DNA from: JAFDZW01 sp035632315
Lineage (GTDB): Bacteria > Bacteroidota > Ignavibacteria > Palsa-1295
Assembly: GCA_035632315.1 (NCBI GenBank)
Contig: DASQGZ010000051.1
Span: 1-53,075, forward strand
Length of the DNA: 53,075 nt
Reading direction: 5' to 3'
Numbering within the stretch: the first letter of the stretch is position 1; the number at the start of each line of letters is the position of its first letter. Under the pieces are notes generated by a model. The model was not told the origin of the DNA and searched no databases. It saw nothing but the letters and a program-made list of their open reading frames with translations. This document shows positions 42,613 through 52,426 of the stretch, piece after piece. Both the position numbers and the translations under genes were made by a program.

Positions 42613-45600
42613 TCATTGTCCGACAACTTGACGATATCCGCCGAGAATCACGGCAAATTTCTTGGTCGTTTCTCCAAGTATTGCATCGTTCGTCGGGTCT
42701 TTCGCGATGATCCGAGCAACGAGCACCTGGCTTCCGACGCGCTGGCGGCCGGAAGTAAGAAGATTCCATTCTTCGACATTATAACGATCATGAAGCGAAT
42801 CGGCACCATTGACGATCGAAGAACCTCTGTGCTCGATCGTATTAACCAGATCGCCGGCAAGAGTGTAAATCTCGATCGTTGCACGCGGTGGAAGCCTTGT
42901 AAAGAACAGCTTCGCTGCATCGGTTGATGTCTGTCCGAGATGGGTTACGATATACGGATTGGGTACAACCTGTACCTGATCCAAAATCTTCTGCTCTTTA
43001 TACAGGTCGTCCGATGTGAAGTCAAGCTTCTTATTCCCCGAGGTATAGATCACAAAGCATGAGTCCGGCATCGGCAACCCTCGGCACATACCTGTAAAAT
43101 TAACCACGATCTTATCACCGGGCTGGAAGTCCTTATTTGCAGGCCCGGTAACGGTCGTATCGCCCGTGATCGGGCTTGAAATGCCGGGATAATTCAGAAT
43201 AACCTCTGCACCTGCCAAACGAACGCGGTGTACGGTCGCCAACGTCTGCCCATGTGAGTTGTTATTAAGTGAGAATGGATAATAGAACGACCCCGTCGTC
43301 TTCAATATAAAGTTTGCCGTGCTGGGGTCAGTACCTGTTTGCGCAAAGTGGTATGCATCAACCGCATATTTTCCCGGCTGCGGCACTAGCATCGTATCAG
43401 GGTCATTGTATGCTGCTATGGGGGTGCCAAGTGTAGAAAGGACACGGTTGATATAGTAATGATAGTCAAATTCAACATTTATATCATTTCGATTCCCTGC
43501 ACGAATCGGCTTTAGGAAAGCCCCGCAATGCGTTAAACTCTTGACAATAATAGGCAGAACTTGCGGCGTAAATTCTGTTGCAGAGTTCGGGTCTTTGATC
43601 GTCGTAATGGTATAAATATTACCTAAGGTATCCGCCTCTTGTTCGCTCAGACTAGTTGGTGAGCCGAAAGAAATCTCGTAGCTGCATTCGCCAATCGCAC
43701 CTAAGAACGAGGGGTTTGTCGCCTGATTTGGAAGATTACTCAGATCATACCCCGGATCACCGGCTGCAGGCGCAACAAGCGTACGGTGCGAAAGACGGAC
43801 AATTGATTGATCGCCGGCGTTGCTTCCGAACTGAACGCTATGTATTTTATATGGCGCCGTATCCTGCTGGAATTGATAATTGACAAGCACACGAAATGCT
43901 TGATCGATCGTCTGATACGGTGCAAATAATGCATTGTCGGATGTAAACGCGCCGGAAAAATTCGAATCGGCGTGCTGCCCCTTGACTCTCTCAATAATCC
44001 CGGACGCAAAATTCCATGGCGTGATCGAAGGACTTGCGTTCGGATTATACAATTTATCAAATGTCAACTGTTTTCCCTGCCGTGTATCCGTCACATTCAT
44101 ATAAATATTCAATGCGCTCGTACGCAAGAACAGGTCGTTATTTTCCGTCCATCTTGGTAAGAATGACACACAGACAGTATCATTAGAATAAAGATCGACA
44201 AACTTTCCCGTATCAACGATCTCAAGCGAAACACTATCGATACCTGCAACCGCAAGTGGAATATTAGGCCCGCTTGCAGCTCCCGAGATACAACTAATAT
44301 CTCCCGCGACCTTATTCGGCAAGTCGGGGAAGACTGGTCGCGAAGGGATACCAACTACAAAATTTTTCGATTGAATAACTGCAGTTGTTAGCGGTCCCAC
44401 GTTATTAATTGAATCATATTCATCAGTGGCAGTCAGAATGTAATAATATCTTACTCCATTAAGCAACCCTTCACTGCCGTTAATGACACCGTCATTGTTA
44501 TCGTCACCTATATCTAGAAACGAATGCGGCAAGACATTCGCCGTTTTATTGGTACGTTTTGTGTAGTAGTGGACAAAACGCAAATACAGCGTAGTATCCT
44601 TCCCCGCTTTAGTCTTCAGGTGGAGCGTATCATTCGTCACGATACTATCTGCTTTTAAACTCCATAACGACCATGATCCGAGGTGAACAGTCGGACTCGT
44701 ACCATCAGGACGAATTGTTGAATCATGATCGCTGCGAGTCGTGCGATAAAGGTCATACGTGTTGAATGGGAGTGTTGTGCTGAGCGGATCCTTCGATAAT
44801 TCTGCAACATTATCCCATTGCACTAAGATCGCCCTATCCAAGCTTGTCGTTGTCATACTCGGGATATCGGGTGGTACCGGTGTGATAAAATGCTTAACGA
44901 CAGTTGCGGTAGAGTCGCCGGTTGACTTGTAGCTTCCCGATGTGTCAGCAAATACAGTATGAGCAAATGCCATCAACTTGAGAAGAGAATCCTTAGTTGT
45001 TGGGAGGTTTGTTGTACTTGCAAGCGCAATTCCGATACCGACTACCGTCTCGACAGATTTTCCCGGGGGCATCGTGAATGGTCCAGTTGAACACAGTAAG
45101 CGCATGTCGCCCTGAATGGTGACATCGTGATCTTTCGTGCCATCGGAAATAAAATCGTACCGAAGATCCGGAGTGGGCGGGTCGTTCGCAATAGTCCACT
45201 GCTTAAAGGTTGTTAGACCAAGCTGCTGTATGCCGTTGGGTCCATACCCCTGCACTGTCGCACTGTCGGAGTTATCCAGGACGATCCCTCCCTGAGTAGC
45301 AGGGCTTTCTAAAAATGCAAATCCGATCATCCCATATTGTTTTCCGCTTTCCGGTCCCGACCATTGATAGCCCATATTCAGTTTTGTCGGATCTTGATAG
45401 TACGGAGATGATGGTGGAAATGCAGTGTGAGCATCTAATGTATCTTGATGAGTAAGACCAAAATATGAATTATAGTCATTCCCTGCGGCGGCGGCACCAA
45501 CGCCGAGATCGGGGTCGAATGCAGGTGAATCAAAACACTCGAACAACGTATCTTTCGAGGCATTCGTAACTTTGTGGCGAATAAATATCATATCCCGATA

Positions 45601-46362
45601 CCGCCCGAAACTCCAACTGTAAATAACTTCGAGAATATTTAGTCCGAACGGGTAACCCGAGCCTTGCTTATACTCAGGATTGGCGTTTACCGCATTCGAA
45701 TCGGTGTACATATTAACAATATCTTCTTGCGACAGCATGGCAGGGGCGTAGGGAACGCCGTTCGGACGGTTCTTTCCGACGAGAGATTTTCGTACATCAT
45801 TGCTGGCAATAAAATCACCGAAATAATAATTATGTTTTAGACTTTTTGTCGTGGACGTATCCCAAATCGGCCAATCCATTGATGCGTCGGGCACTGTAGA
45901 GTTTGCACCAGCAGTGTAAACCCCTAACCCATTGTACCGAGGACTAAGATAAGAAATATATTTACTGTCGTGATTCGTACCCTGATCCGGGTCGTTGATC
46001 TGCCCTTCAGTGTACCAACCCGAGCCTGAGTTCGGGTTATATCCAAGTTCAACAAGCTTACGTTTGATCCCGCCAATATACTTTTTCGTTGCGAACCAGA
46101 GTCCACCTCCGAAAATATACGAGTTCGATGTCCCGCGCGGCCAATTCAAACCAGCGATGTTATCATTGTTAAATAATACACCTTTATTCGTAAAATAGAA
46201 ATCGAGATTGCTTAACGTATTTTTCTGACGCTTAAATGTTTGGATCGAAACAGCGCCTGCCTTCGATTTGGACGGACGGCTATATCCATTCTGCGCCGGC
46301 GCAGCGATCATCACAGCAGCGACAAGCAGTGCTGCAAATATCGGTCGGAAGTTTTGTTTCAT
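42613..46362 (-). CDS. Very large secreted or surface protein of unknown function
   Basis: A 1249-residue protein. I start at ATG 46362 because MKQNFRPIFAALLVAAVMIAAPAQ is a good signal peptide; the frame is open to 46419. There are no catalytic motifs I recognise. The body contains many Asp/Asn/Gly-rich turns, an Fn3-like segment (IPSMTTTSLDRAILVQWDNV ... YYYILTATDEYDS) and an EF-hand-like loop (DIGDDNNDGVINGSEG). Near the C-terminus LDQVQVVPNPYIVTH opens a FlgD/T9SS-like beta domain (ATIEIYTLAGDLVNTI ... VLVARIIAKD). Proteins of this build follow a TonB receptor in related genomes, like a surface-exposed partner. Transport by T9SS is inferred from the C-terminal domain and the PorV neighbour. 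Confidence 0.83.
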   Translation of the reverse strand: MKQNFRPIFAALLVAAVMIAAPAQNGYSRPSKSKAGAVSIQTFKRQKNTLSNLDFYFTNKGVLFNNDNIAGLNWPRGTSNSYIFGGGLWFATKKYIGGIKRKLVELGYNPNSGSGWYTEGQINDPDQGTNHDSKYISYLSPRYNGLGVYTAGANSTVPDASMDWPIWDTSTTKSLKHNYYFGDFIASNDVRKSLVGKNRPNGVPYAPAMLSQEDIVNMYTDSNAVNANPEYKQGSGYPFGLNILEVIYSWSFGRYRDMIFIRHKVTNASKDTLFECFDSPAFDPDLGVGAAAAGNDYNSYFGLTHQDTLDAHTAFPPSSPYYQDPTKLNMGYQWSGPESGKQYGMIGFAFLESPATQGGIVLDNSDSATVQGYGPNGIQQLGLTTFKQWTIANDPPTPDLRYDFISDGTKDHDVTIQGDMRLLCSTGPFTMPPGKSVETVVGIGIALASTTNLPTTKDSLLKLMAFAHTVFADTSGSYKSTGDSTATVVKHFITPVPPDIPSMTTTSLDRAILVQWDNVAELSKDPLSTTLPFNTYDLYRTTRSDHDSTIRPDGTSPTVHLGSWSLWSLKADSIVTNDTLHLKTKAGKDTTLYLRFVHYYTKRTNKTANVLPHSFLDIGDDNNDGVINGSEGLLNGVRYYYILTATDEYDSINNVGPLTTAVIQSKNFVVGIPSRPVFPDLPNKVAGDISCISGAASGPNIPLAVAGIDSVSLEIVDTGKFVDLYSNDTVCVSFLPRWTENNDLFLRTSALNIYMNVTDTRQGKQLTFDKLYNPNASPSITPWNFASGIIERVKGQHADSNFSGAFTSDNALFAPYQTIDQAFRVLVNYQFQQDTAPYKIHSVQFGSNAGDQSIVRLSHRTLVAPAAGDPGYDLSNLPNQATNPSFLGAIGECSYEISFGSPTSLSEQEADTLGNIYTITTIKDPNSATEFTPQVLPIIVKSLTHCGAFLKPIRAGNRNDINVEFDYHYYINRVLSTLGTPIAAYNDPDTMLVPQPGKYAVDAYHFAQTGTDPSTANFILKTTGSFYYPFSLNNNSHGQTLATVHRVRLAGAEVILNYPGISSPITGDTTVTGPANKDFQPGDKIVVNFTGMCRGLPMPDSCFVIYTSGNKKLDFTSDDLYKEQKILDQVQVVPNPYIVTHLGQTSTDAAKLFFTRLPPRATIEIYTLAGDLVNTIEHRGSSIVNGADSLHDRYNVEEWNLLTSGRQRVGSQVLVARIIAKDPTNDAILGETTKKFAVILGGYRQVVGQ

Positions 46363-46419
46363 TATTATACCTTGAAAATGATTGAGCATTTGCAGAGACA
46401 GTTCTTCGAAGATCAACAA

Positions 46420-49400
46420 TTAAAAATGGAGCGTAATGTTAAAATACACACGGCGCGGAATCTGGTAATTCGTACGACGAGCGAACGTCGTTGCACGATA
46501 CTGTTGGAATGCTATCGTTTGCTCTTGAATACTCACTTTACCATCGTGATTAAGATCCCAGCGCGGATTATATTTCAAGTGCCCGAGCGCATCGATCTGT
46601 CCGCCGCTGGCATTGGTCGGATCGTTTATGTAATCCGTAGTGCCAGTGTAGAGCGGGTTAATCCCGTCATCATCTCCCTGGCCCGATGTCGGATATACAA
46701 ACAATGGATTTGTCTGATTGAGCAAGTTGACTGCTTCAAGCTGCAGGTCGATCGATGTGTTGCCCATGCCCGCACCGAATACATCAGCAAGCGGGATATT
46801 ACGGGTGAGCGTAGCATCTGTCTGGAAGTATGATGGTTCACGATCGCCATTATACTCGCCTGACTGATTACCCTTAAAATCAAGCCTCGTGTAAGGTATT
46901 CCGGATTGAAACTCTGTCGTTGTCGAGAGTGTAAAGAGCTGCAGGAGCTTTGTCCCGAAGATCGTCGGTCCTTCGCCTTTATTGAATCCGGCGGTCAGGA
47001 GCATTTCGGCAACATGCGTGCGATCGAAACTAAGCGGATATGGCTGCAGCGGGAGCACCGAGATCGTATCTCCCGTCGTATTAGCCTGGCCGATCAAGCG
47101 GCCGTAGTTTTCTGTCGCCGAACTTGACGTCCCCTTTGCAATCGAATAGGTATAACTGAATCGGAACGAATAATTGTCAGCCATTCTCTTCTCGAACTTC
47201 AACTCCAAGCCACGATAATTTCCATACTGGTCGTCCGAATAGAGTGTATATCCGACTGCAAGGTCTGGGCTATGGATACTTTCAAGACCCGAAAGATTAC
47301 GGAGATCTTTATAGATACCATTGACCGAAAGCGCCAATACATCTGTCAGCGCAGTAGTGAATCCAACGTTGAACTCTTGGGTATGTTGCGCCTTGAGCGA
47401 GCCATTGCCAATGATCTGATTACCGCGCTGAATCGCAACTGCAAAATTTCCGCCAGTATTCGTCAGTACTTCGCCGAAGAGCGGCTGTTCGAAATAAAGT
47501 CCGTAATTGAAATTGAAGGTTGTCTGCTCTGTTACCGCATACGTAATGCCTAAGCGCGGGCTTAATTGCGTCTGAACAGGAGCTTTTGCAAAGTTCGGCG
47601 TACCATTCGCATTAAGCGGGTGATACGGGTCAACCAGCGCGTGATCGTTGGCAGGATTATACATATCAAACCGCAAACTCGGATTGAATGTAATATCATT
47701 AAACTCCATTTTGTCGCCGATGAATACCGCGCCGATAAACGGTTTGATCGTGAATGAATCACGGAATGGATTCGCATCCCAAGGAAGTCCGTTGTTGTAA
47801 TCGGATAATGTATATTGATGGCCCTCAAAACCGCCGGTAACCAAATGGTTGCCAAATTGTCCGGTGTAATGTGCTTCGAGTTGATAATGATCACGCGTAT
47901 TATTATAAAATCCTGCAACGTTTCCGGCCACCGTGTAATAACCCAATAAGCCGTATGGATTCGCAGTCGAATATGAAATTGGACCTCCCTCGATGTGATT
48001 GGTCCAGGGATTAAGCCCGGCCCCAGTCAATATATAACTATTTGCCGGATTTGCCGGATCGGGGATCTGTTTGCTTACCGGAGTATATATATCAACGATC
48101 CCATCTGCCCCGGGAGTAATAATATGGTTGTTATCGTCGTAAGTATATTGGTCTTTTGCATCATAGATCTTGTACATCGAAAGCACTCCGCCTCCTGCAG
48201 TTTGATCATACTTGCCAAAATGATAACTTTGACGTTCGTAGCCAACCGTGAAATCAAGTAATCCGTCAACACCGTTCTCGCCGAGTGATTTGTTGGCACG
48301 AATCGTATAGAGGTTATCTATCTGATTGAGAGCCGGGATCTCTGCTTGGTCACCATAAGAAATAGACAACGAGTTAAATTGACGACTCAACGACGAAAGC
48401 GCAGCATCGAGACTGGTATGGAACCCAAGAAAATCGAATGTCAATTTACCCGTTGCAGAACGTGTATAATACCCGGTATTTGGCAGTTTGCCTGTCGTGT
48501 TGCCGTAAGGGTCCTTCACGTCCAAACCTTCGTTGTCCTGCAGAGGGACAGTGAATGCATTTAAGTTCGTTTTCGGGTTGATCTTTGCCGTAATAAAATA
48601 TTTGACATCCGGCGTAAAGAGTGGTCCGCCCAATGCAACCTCAGCGATCTGATCACCGGCAGGGAGCTGCTTATATCCATTATCAGATTTACCAAAGAGC
48701 GCAGGAATTTCATTGCGATAATGCGCCATAAATTCGAAATCGAGAGCGCCACTTCGTGATTGGGTATTAATTTCGCCGCCGATAAAATTACCTTTTGAAG
48801 CGTCTGCACCACCTGTCGTTACGTTCACTTCCGAAATGGCGAATGTCGATACGGATGTCTGAAGGTTACTGGTTGTACCGCTGACGACGTCGTTCGTTTC
48901 GACGTTGTTATATCGGATAGAGTTCTGAGTACCGCGAGCGCCGTGAATAGAAAATCCGCCATTACTGTTATCTCGCACCAAACCGGGCGTGAGCTCAACA
49001 ACCTGATCGACGCTGTGACGGCCCGCAGTCGAAGAAAGCTCTTGCTGGGAGACCTTCGTGCTGATATCCGTTTTTGTTTTCTCGACTAACTTCTCCGCTT
49101 GGACCAAGATCGTGTCCTGGGCCTTTGTTGAAAGCTTGAACGTCAATTCGGTCGTAATATCCGATTTGACATGAACACCCTTGATCGTCTGCGGCTGGTA
49201 CCCGGCATATTTTGCTACAACCGTATAATTATCACCCGGATCGATATTAATAATAGTCGCAAATCCATCGTCTTTCGTGTATGCTCCCTTTCGATTCTCA
49301 AGAATCTGAACACTTGCGCGAACGAGCGTTTCATTCGTTTTTTGATCGAGAACTTTTGCTTTGATCTTACCCGACTGCGCAAAGACAGATCGAGCACCGA

Positions 49401-49479
49401 AGATCATAAACGTCACGACCATAGCCGCAAATATAAATTGCAACTTACGCAGCGTTGATCCGAGGAAAGAATTGGACAT
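46420..49479 (-). CDS. TonB-dependent receptor with carboxypeptidase-regulatory-like domain
   Basis: A 1019-residue outer membrane receptor. ATG 49479 gives the signal peptide MSNSFLGSTLRKLQFIFAAM ending VFA|Q at 34; the frame is open to a GTG at 49527. Residues about 37-120 are the regulatory beta-sandwich (KIKAKVLDQKTNETLVRASV). The plug spans about 140-260 (VDQVVELTPGLVRDNSNGGF, SIRYNNVETNDVVSG). The barrel runs to a C-terminal aromatic (RRVYFNITLHF), with a late DLNHDGKVSIQEQ calcium-like loop. The plug lacks the usual 'DGxP' of nutrient receptors, and the size is closer to SusC-like or oar-like receptors. No SusD lipoprotein follows; a large secreted protein and a PorV barrel do. Confidence 0.92.
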   Translation of the reverse strand: MSNSFLGSTLRKLQFIFAAMVVTFMIFGARSVFAQSGKIKAKVLDQKTNETLVRASVQILENRKGAYTKDDGFATIINIDPGDNYTVVAKYAGYQPQTIKGVHVKSDITTELTFKLSTKAQDTILVQAEKLVEKTKTDISTKVSQQELSSTAGRHSVDQVVELTPGLVRDNSNGGFSIHGARGTQNSIRYNNVETNDVVSGTTSNLQTSVSTFAISEVNVTTGGADASKGNFIGGEINTQSRSGALDFEFMAHYRNEIPALFGKSDNGYKQLPAGDQIAEVALGGPLFTPDVKYFITAKINPKTNLNAFTVPLQDNEGLDVKDPYGNTTGKLPNTGYYTRSATGKLTFDFLGFHTSLDAALSSLSRQFNSLSISYGDQAEIPALNQIDNLYTIRANKSLGENGVDGLLDFTVGYERQSYHFGKYDQTAGGGVLSMYKIYDAKDQYTYDDNNHIITPGADGIVDIYTPVSKQIPDPANPANSYILTGAGLNPWTNHIEGGPISYSTANPYGLLGYYTVAGNVAGFYNNTRDHYQLEAHYTGQFGNHLVTGGFEGHQYTLSDYNNGLPWDANPFRDSFTIKPFIGAVFIGDKMEFNDITFNPSLRFDMYNPANDHALVDPYHPLNANGTPNFAKAPVQTQLSPRLGITYAVTEQTTFNFNYGLYFEQPLFGEVLTNTGGNFAVAIQRGNQIIGNGSLKAQHTQEFNVGFTTALTDVLALSVNGIYKDLRNLSGLESIHSPDLAVGYTLYSDDQYGNYRGLELKFEKRMADNYSFRFSYTYSIAKGTSSSATENYGRLIGQANTTGDTISVLPLQPYPLSFDRTHVAEMLLTAGFNKGEGPTIFGTKLLQLFTLSTTTEFQSGIPYTRLDFKGNQSGEYNGDREPSYFQTDATLTRNIPLADVFGAGMGNTSIDLQLEAVNLLNQTNPLFVYPTSGQGDDDGINPLYTGTTDYINDPTNASGGQIDALGHLKYNPRWDLNHDGKVSIQEQTIAFQQYRATTFARRTNYQIPRRVYFNITLHF

Positions 49480-49591
49480 AGTTAGCGCCTTTTTGATTGA
49501 TTTTGATACTCTATCCACTCTTGACACAACTCGCAGAACGAGTTAATATATTCATTAACACACAACGACTCTCAAAGTCGCAAAAGAAGTT

Positions 49592-49627
49592 TTCCGGCAC
49601 TGGTGTCTATTGAACCCAGCGCCGGAA
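49592..49627. other. Strong hairpin between the BNR-repeat gene and the TonB receptor
   Basis: TTCCGGC (49592-49598) pairs with GCCGGAA (49621-49627), with a further four pairs (CTGG/CCAG) inside. It lies 12 bases past the stop of the minus-strand gene 49639-51645. The following minus-strand sequence (AACTTCTTTTGC) is only weakly U-rich, so it may be a partial terminator or attenuator. A smaller hairpin (CGACT/AGTCG) lies at 49566-49580. Confidence 0.5.
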
Positions 49628-49638
49628 ATTCTACACAG

Positions 49639-51645
49639 TTATTTTACAACCGTCATCAAACGTGAATCCGATATCCCCCCGCCCGTGATGGCATACCGGT
49701 AAACCCCGGGAGACATCGATGCAGTATTCAGAGAAATTGTATGAGATCCCGATGACATTATCCCTGAATAGATCGTCTTCACGGTCCGTCCAAGAATATC
49801 TTCTAATACAATCGTGACATTTGCTCCCTCCGGAAGAGATAACGGAATAGTCGTCGTCGCAGTAACCGGATTCGGATAATTTTGGCCAAGTATATTGACA
49901 GTCGACGAGGCCCCGCTGTTCACTTTATTCAACGTTGTTGACTGATGATACCACGTATTGAACGTCCATCCCGCCTGTCCGGTATTGAATTGCTGACCCG
50001 GAAATGTATCCGCAATAAAGTTTACATTAAAGGTAGTTGAATTTCCAGATGCCGGATTGAGGTATGACGTTGACGGAAAATGAAAATCATACTTACCGAT
50101 AGGGTCTGTTTGATTAGGGTCATTATTTCGGAACGGAGCCGGTTCAGACCACGTCGCGCCCCCATCCGTTGTTTGCTGAAAATAAATATTCCTAAATAAA
50201 TATGTCTTGATCGTACTTCCATCACCAAGTTGATCAACCGTCATGGTGTCGTTATCCTGAAACGTCGAGTAAAACACTTTACAAAACTTGGGATCTGCGG
50301 CAAGTGCCGTTGTTACTTTAGAAATAAACGGGACTCCCGTCGGCTCGTATGCCGCGGCGGTCGGTGGCGTAAAATACGTTGGTGTATATAGAACCGTATC
50401 ATTCGCAACAACGCCGTTCATTTGTAAACTTGTAAATCCAGGGGTAACGACCGTTGAGAGTATCTTCACTGTCGGATCGTTCATCCCCCAATAACAGACC
50501 ATTCCTGTATATGGGTAGAACGTATTATTGGAAGATTGCTGGTAATCCATCTCCCAAATAAAATTAGCTCTGTTGGTCTTATCATAAAAGAAATCCATTC
50601 CGTCATAATCAGCAAGGATCCCTCCCGGGCCTGACTGATCCGGTTGATAGAGTTGGTTATAACCTTGAGTCCATGTTTTGCCGCCATCTTTTGATTCGAC
50701 AAAATACAAGCCTTTATCATCGGAAGTGCCTTGTGCCCAAAGAATGCCGATCGTGCCGTTACTTGCTACATGCATTTGGTCATCGCCGCTTGCGCATAGG
50801 GCTGTCGAAGCATCTCCGGCCGGGTGAAGCGTCCAGCCGTTCCAAGTAGCATTACGGGCCGCATCAAGAGAATATGAACCAAAAACCAACACTTGAGGCT
50901 GTACTGAAGAACTTGCCTGCAAAACGCACCCAAGAACATAGAGCTTATCCTGATTCGGAGAAAGAGCGAGTACCGGATAGCCGATGTCTTTTGTTATATT
51001 ATCAACAGAATCGGTTCTATTAGCCGCAAACAGCTTAAAGTTGCCGTCACCCGGATTACCCTGCTCAATATAAATTTGGGTAACCCAATTAGTGCTTCCT
51101 GCAGAATTTGGGCCATTATGAGCGGCAATGATCGGGACATTAACTCCATTGCGTTTGTACAAAATAATATTTGGAAAACCGAGTCTGACATTTCCTACGA
51201 TTTTCGGAGCTGTCCAATGCGTCCCACCATCCGAGCTGTAGGAATAAACGACACGACGGCTTGAAAATGCGTTTGGAGCAGCTGTATCGGCTGCAGTGTT
51301 ATCTGTTAAGACCATCGCAATAAAATGGAGCTTCATCGGATCATCCGGATCAACTGCCAACGAATGGAGCGCCCTACCATTTGCTGCAACATCATATCGA
51401 GATGAGATTGGCAGCACATCGGCATTTGGGACCGAAAGTAAATTTGAAAAATGTGAAGACGGAAAACCCGATTGCCCAACTGTTGGCGACGAAGAATATG
51501 GCATCATGGTTTCGCCGTGCTGAGCAAGCATTGGCATTGGGCGCTGGATACCCGAAACATTTCCTGAATTCTTCCGAATCTGAGCCATCGACACGGAAGC
51601 AAAGAACATCACGACTACGATCAGTAAACTAGAATTTCTTCTCAT
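49639..51645 (-). CDS. Secreted BNR-repeat (sialidase-like propeller) protein with T9SS sorting domain
   Basis: A 668-residue exported protein with signal peptide MRRNSSLLIVVVMFFASVSMAQ. Three or more BNR motifs of the S-x-D-x-G-x-x-W type are visible (SYSSDGGTHWTAPK, ESKDGGKTWTQG, QTTDGGATWSEP), the mark of sialidase/neuraminidase-fold propellers. I do not see the arginine triad or FRIP motif needed to claim a sialidase, so a binding or structural propeller is as likely. The last 80 residues are a T9SS type A domain (LGQNYPNPVTATTTIPLSL, DILGRTVKTIYSG, MSPGVYRYAITG). It lies upstream of the TonB receptor on the same strand, separated by a hairpin. Confidence 0.88.
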   Translation of the reverse strand: MRRNSSLLIVVVMFFASVSMAQIRKNSGNVSGIQRPMPMLAQHGETMMPYSSSPTVGQSGFPSSHFSNLLSVPNADVLPISSRYDVAANGRALHSLAVDPDDPMKLHFIAMVLTDNTAADTAAPNAFSSRRVVYSYSSDGGTHWTAPKIVGNVRLGFPNIILYKRNGVNVPIIAAHNGPNSAGSTNWVTQIYIEQGNPGDGNFKLFAANRTDSVDNITKDIGYPVLALSPNQDKLYVLGCVLQASSSVQPQVLVFGSYSLDAARNATWNGWTLHPAGDASTALCASGDDQMHVASNGTIGILWAQGTSDDKGLYFVESKDGGKTWTQGYNQLYQPDQSGPGGILADYDGMDFFYDKTNRANFIWEMDYQQSSNNTFYPYTGMVCYWGMNDPTVKILSTVVTPGFTSLQMNGVVANDTVLYTPTYFTPPTAAAYEPTGVPFISKVTTALAADPKFCKVFYSTFQDNDTMTVDQLGDGSTIKTYLFRNIYFQQTTDGGATWSEPAPFRNNDPNQTDPIGKYDFHFPSTSYLNPASGNSTTFNVNFIADTFPGQQFNTGQAGWTFNTWYHQSTTLNKVNSGASSTVNILGQNYPNPVTATTTIPLSLPEGANVTIVLEDILGRTVKTIYSGIMSSGSHTISLNTASMSPGVYRYAITGGGISDSRLMTVVK

Positions 51646-51770
51646 TTTAGTAGCAATAGGGTGAAGAGCTGTTATCTCAGACTCGCAAAATACGCAATTT
51701 TCGAGAGCGAATATGCAAAATCCACTAATTACAACACATAAACCGACCTCAAGTTGCGAGAAGAATTACG
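51646..51770. other. Intergenic region upstream of the BNR-repeat gene
   Basis: About 125 bases between engB and the BNR-repeat gene, both on the minus strand. A TATTTTGC stretch on the minus strand is one base off the TAnnTTTG element and could be the promoter of the BNR gene. I see no convincing terminator for engB. Confidence 0.35.
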
Positions 51771-52352
51771 TTATTTCAAGGCGTCAACCCCCAACAAGTA
51801 ATGACGTAACGCGACTATCCCTTTCCCGCTCGTTGAGGACACCGAAAACACTGATTCTGCCCCGCTAAATCCCATTCGTAATAATTTTTCATGATGAGCC
51901 AGATCCCTCTGCGTCACTTTATCCGACTTAGTTAAAATGATAATCCAGTGCAACTGATTTTCAATGAGCCAGTTCATCGCAACTGCATCATTTTCCAAGC
52001 CTTCATGCCGTGAGTCGATCACAATTGCTACTTGCTTGAGTGAATTATTCTCCGAGATAAACCTGTCCATCAACTGTATCCATTTCAGGCGGTCCGGCCG
52101 GCTTTGCTTTGCATAGCCGTATCCGGGGGTATCGACGAGATATACCGGCCCTTCAAAACGATAAAAATTCAGACTAAGGGTTTTCCCGGGCGTCGAACTT
52201 GTTTTCGCTAAGTTCTTCTCGGCGGCAAGCGCATTAATAAGAGATGATTTCCCTACATTCGAGCGGCCGATGAGTGCGAGTTGAGGAATATTATCCGAAG
52301 GAAGATCTTTTAGGTCGAAAACCGATCGAACAAAAACTGGGCGTTCTTTCAT
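51771..52352 (-). CDS. engB: Ribosome biogenesis GTPase YsxC/EngB
   Basis: An essential small GTPase needed for late assembly of the large ribosomal subunit. The G-motifs are complete: G1 GRSNVGKSSLIN, G2 region SSTPGKTLSLNF, G3 DTPGYGYAK, G4 TKSDK and G5 SVSSTSGKG. I start at ATG 52352 (MKERPVFVRSVFDLKDLP, 193 residues). The earlier in-frame ATG at 52385 lies inside the terminator hairpin of the preceding rplI gene and adds 11 residues not typical of the family. Confidence 0.95.
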   Translation of the reverse strand: MKERPVFVRSVFDLKDLPSDNIPQLALIGRSNVGKSSLINALAAEKNLAKTSSTPGKTLSLNFYRFEGPVYLVDTPGYGYAKQSRPDRLKWIQLMDRFISENNSLKQVAIVIDSRHEGLENDAVAMNWLIENQLHWIIILTKSDKVTQRDLAHHEKLLRMGFSGAESVFSVSSTSGKGIVALRHYLLGVDALK

Positions 52353-52370
52353 CGAATGAAAAACATAAAA

Positions 52371-52406
52371 ATAAAAAAGCGGCACAGGTATTACCCCGCA
52401 CCGCTT
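52371..52406 (-). terminator. Rho-independent terminator after rplI
   Basis: On the minus strand AAGCGGTGC pairs with GTGCCGCTT (six Watson-Crick pairs, two G-U pairs and one more G-C), followed by TTTTTTATTTTTAT. It lies 21 bases past the rplI stop and closes the ssb-rplI transcript. It also argues against the first engB start codon. Confidence 0.8.
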
Positions 52407-52426
52407 AAGAGGGAAACAATGGTGGC

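Noticed and set aside
49639..51645. Calling the BNR-repeat protein a sialidase
   Set aside because: BNR motifs are present, but the catalytic arginines, FRIP motif and Tyr/Glu pair are not identifiable by eye.
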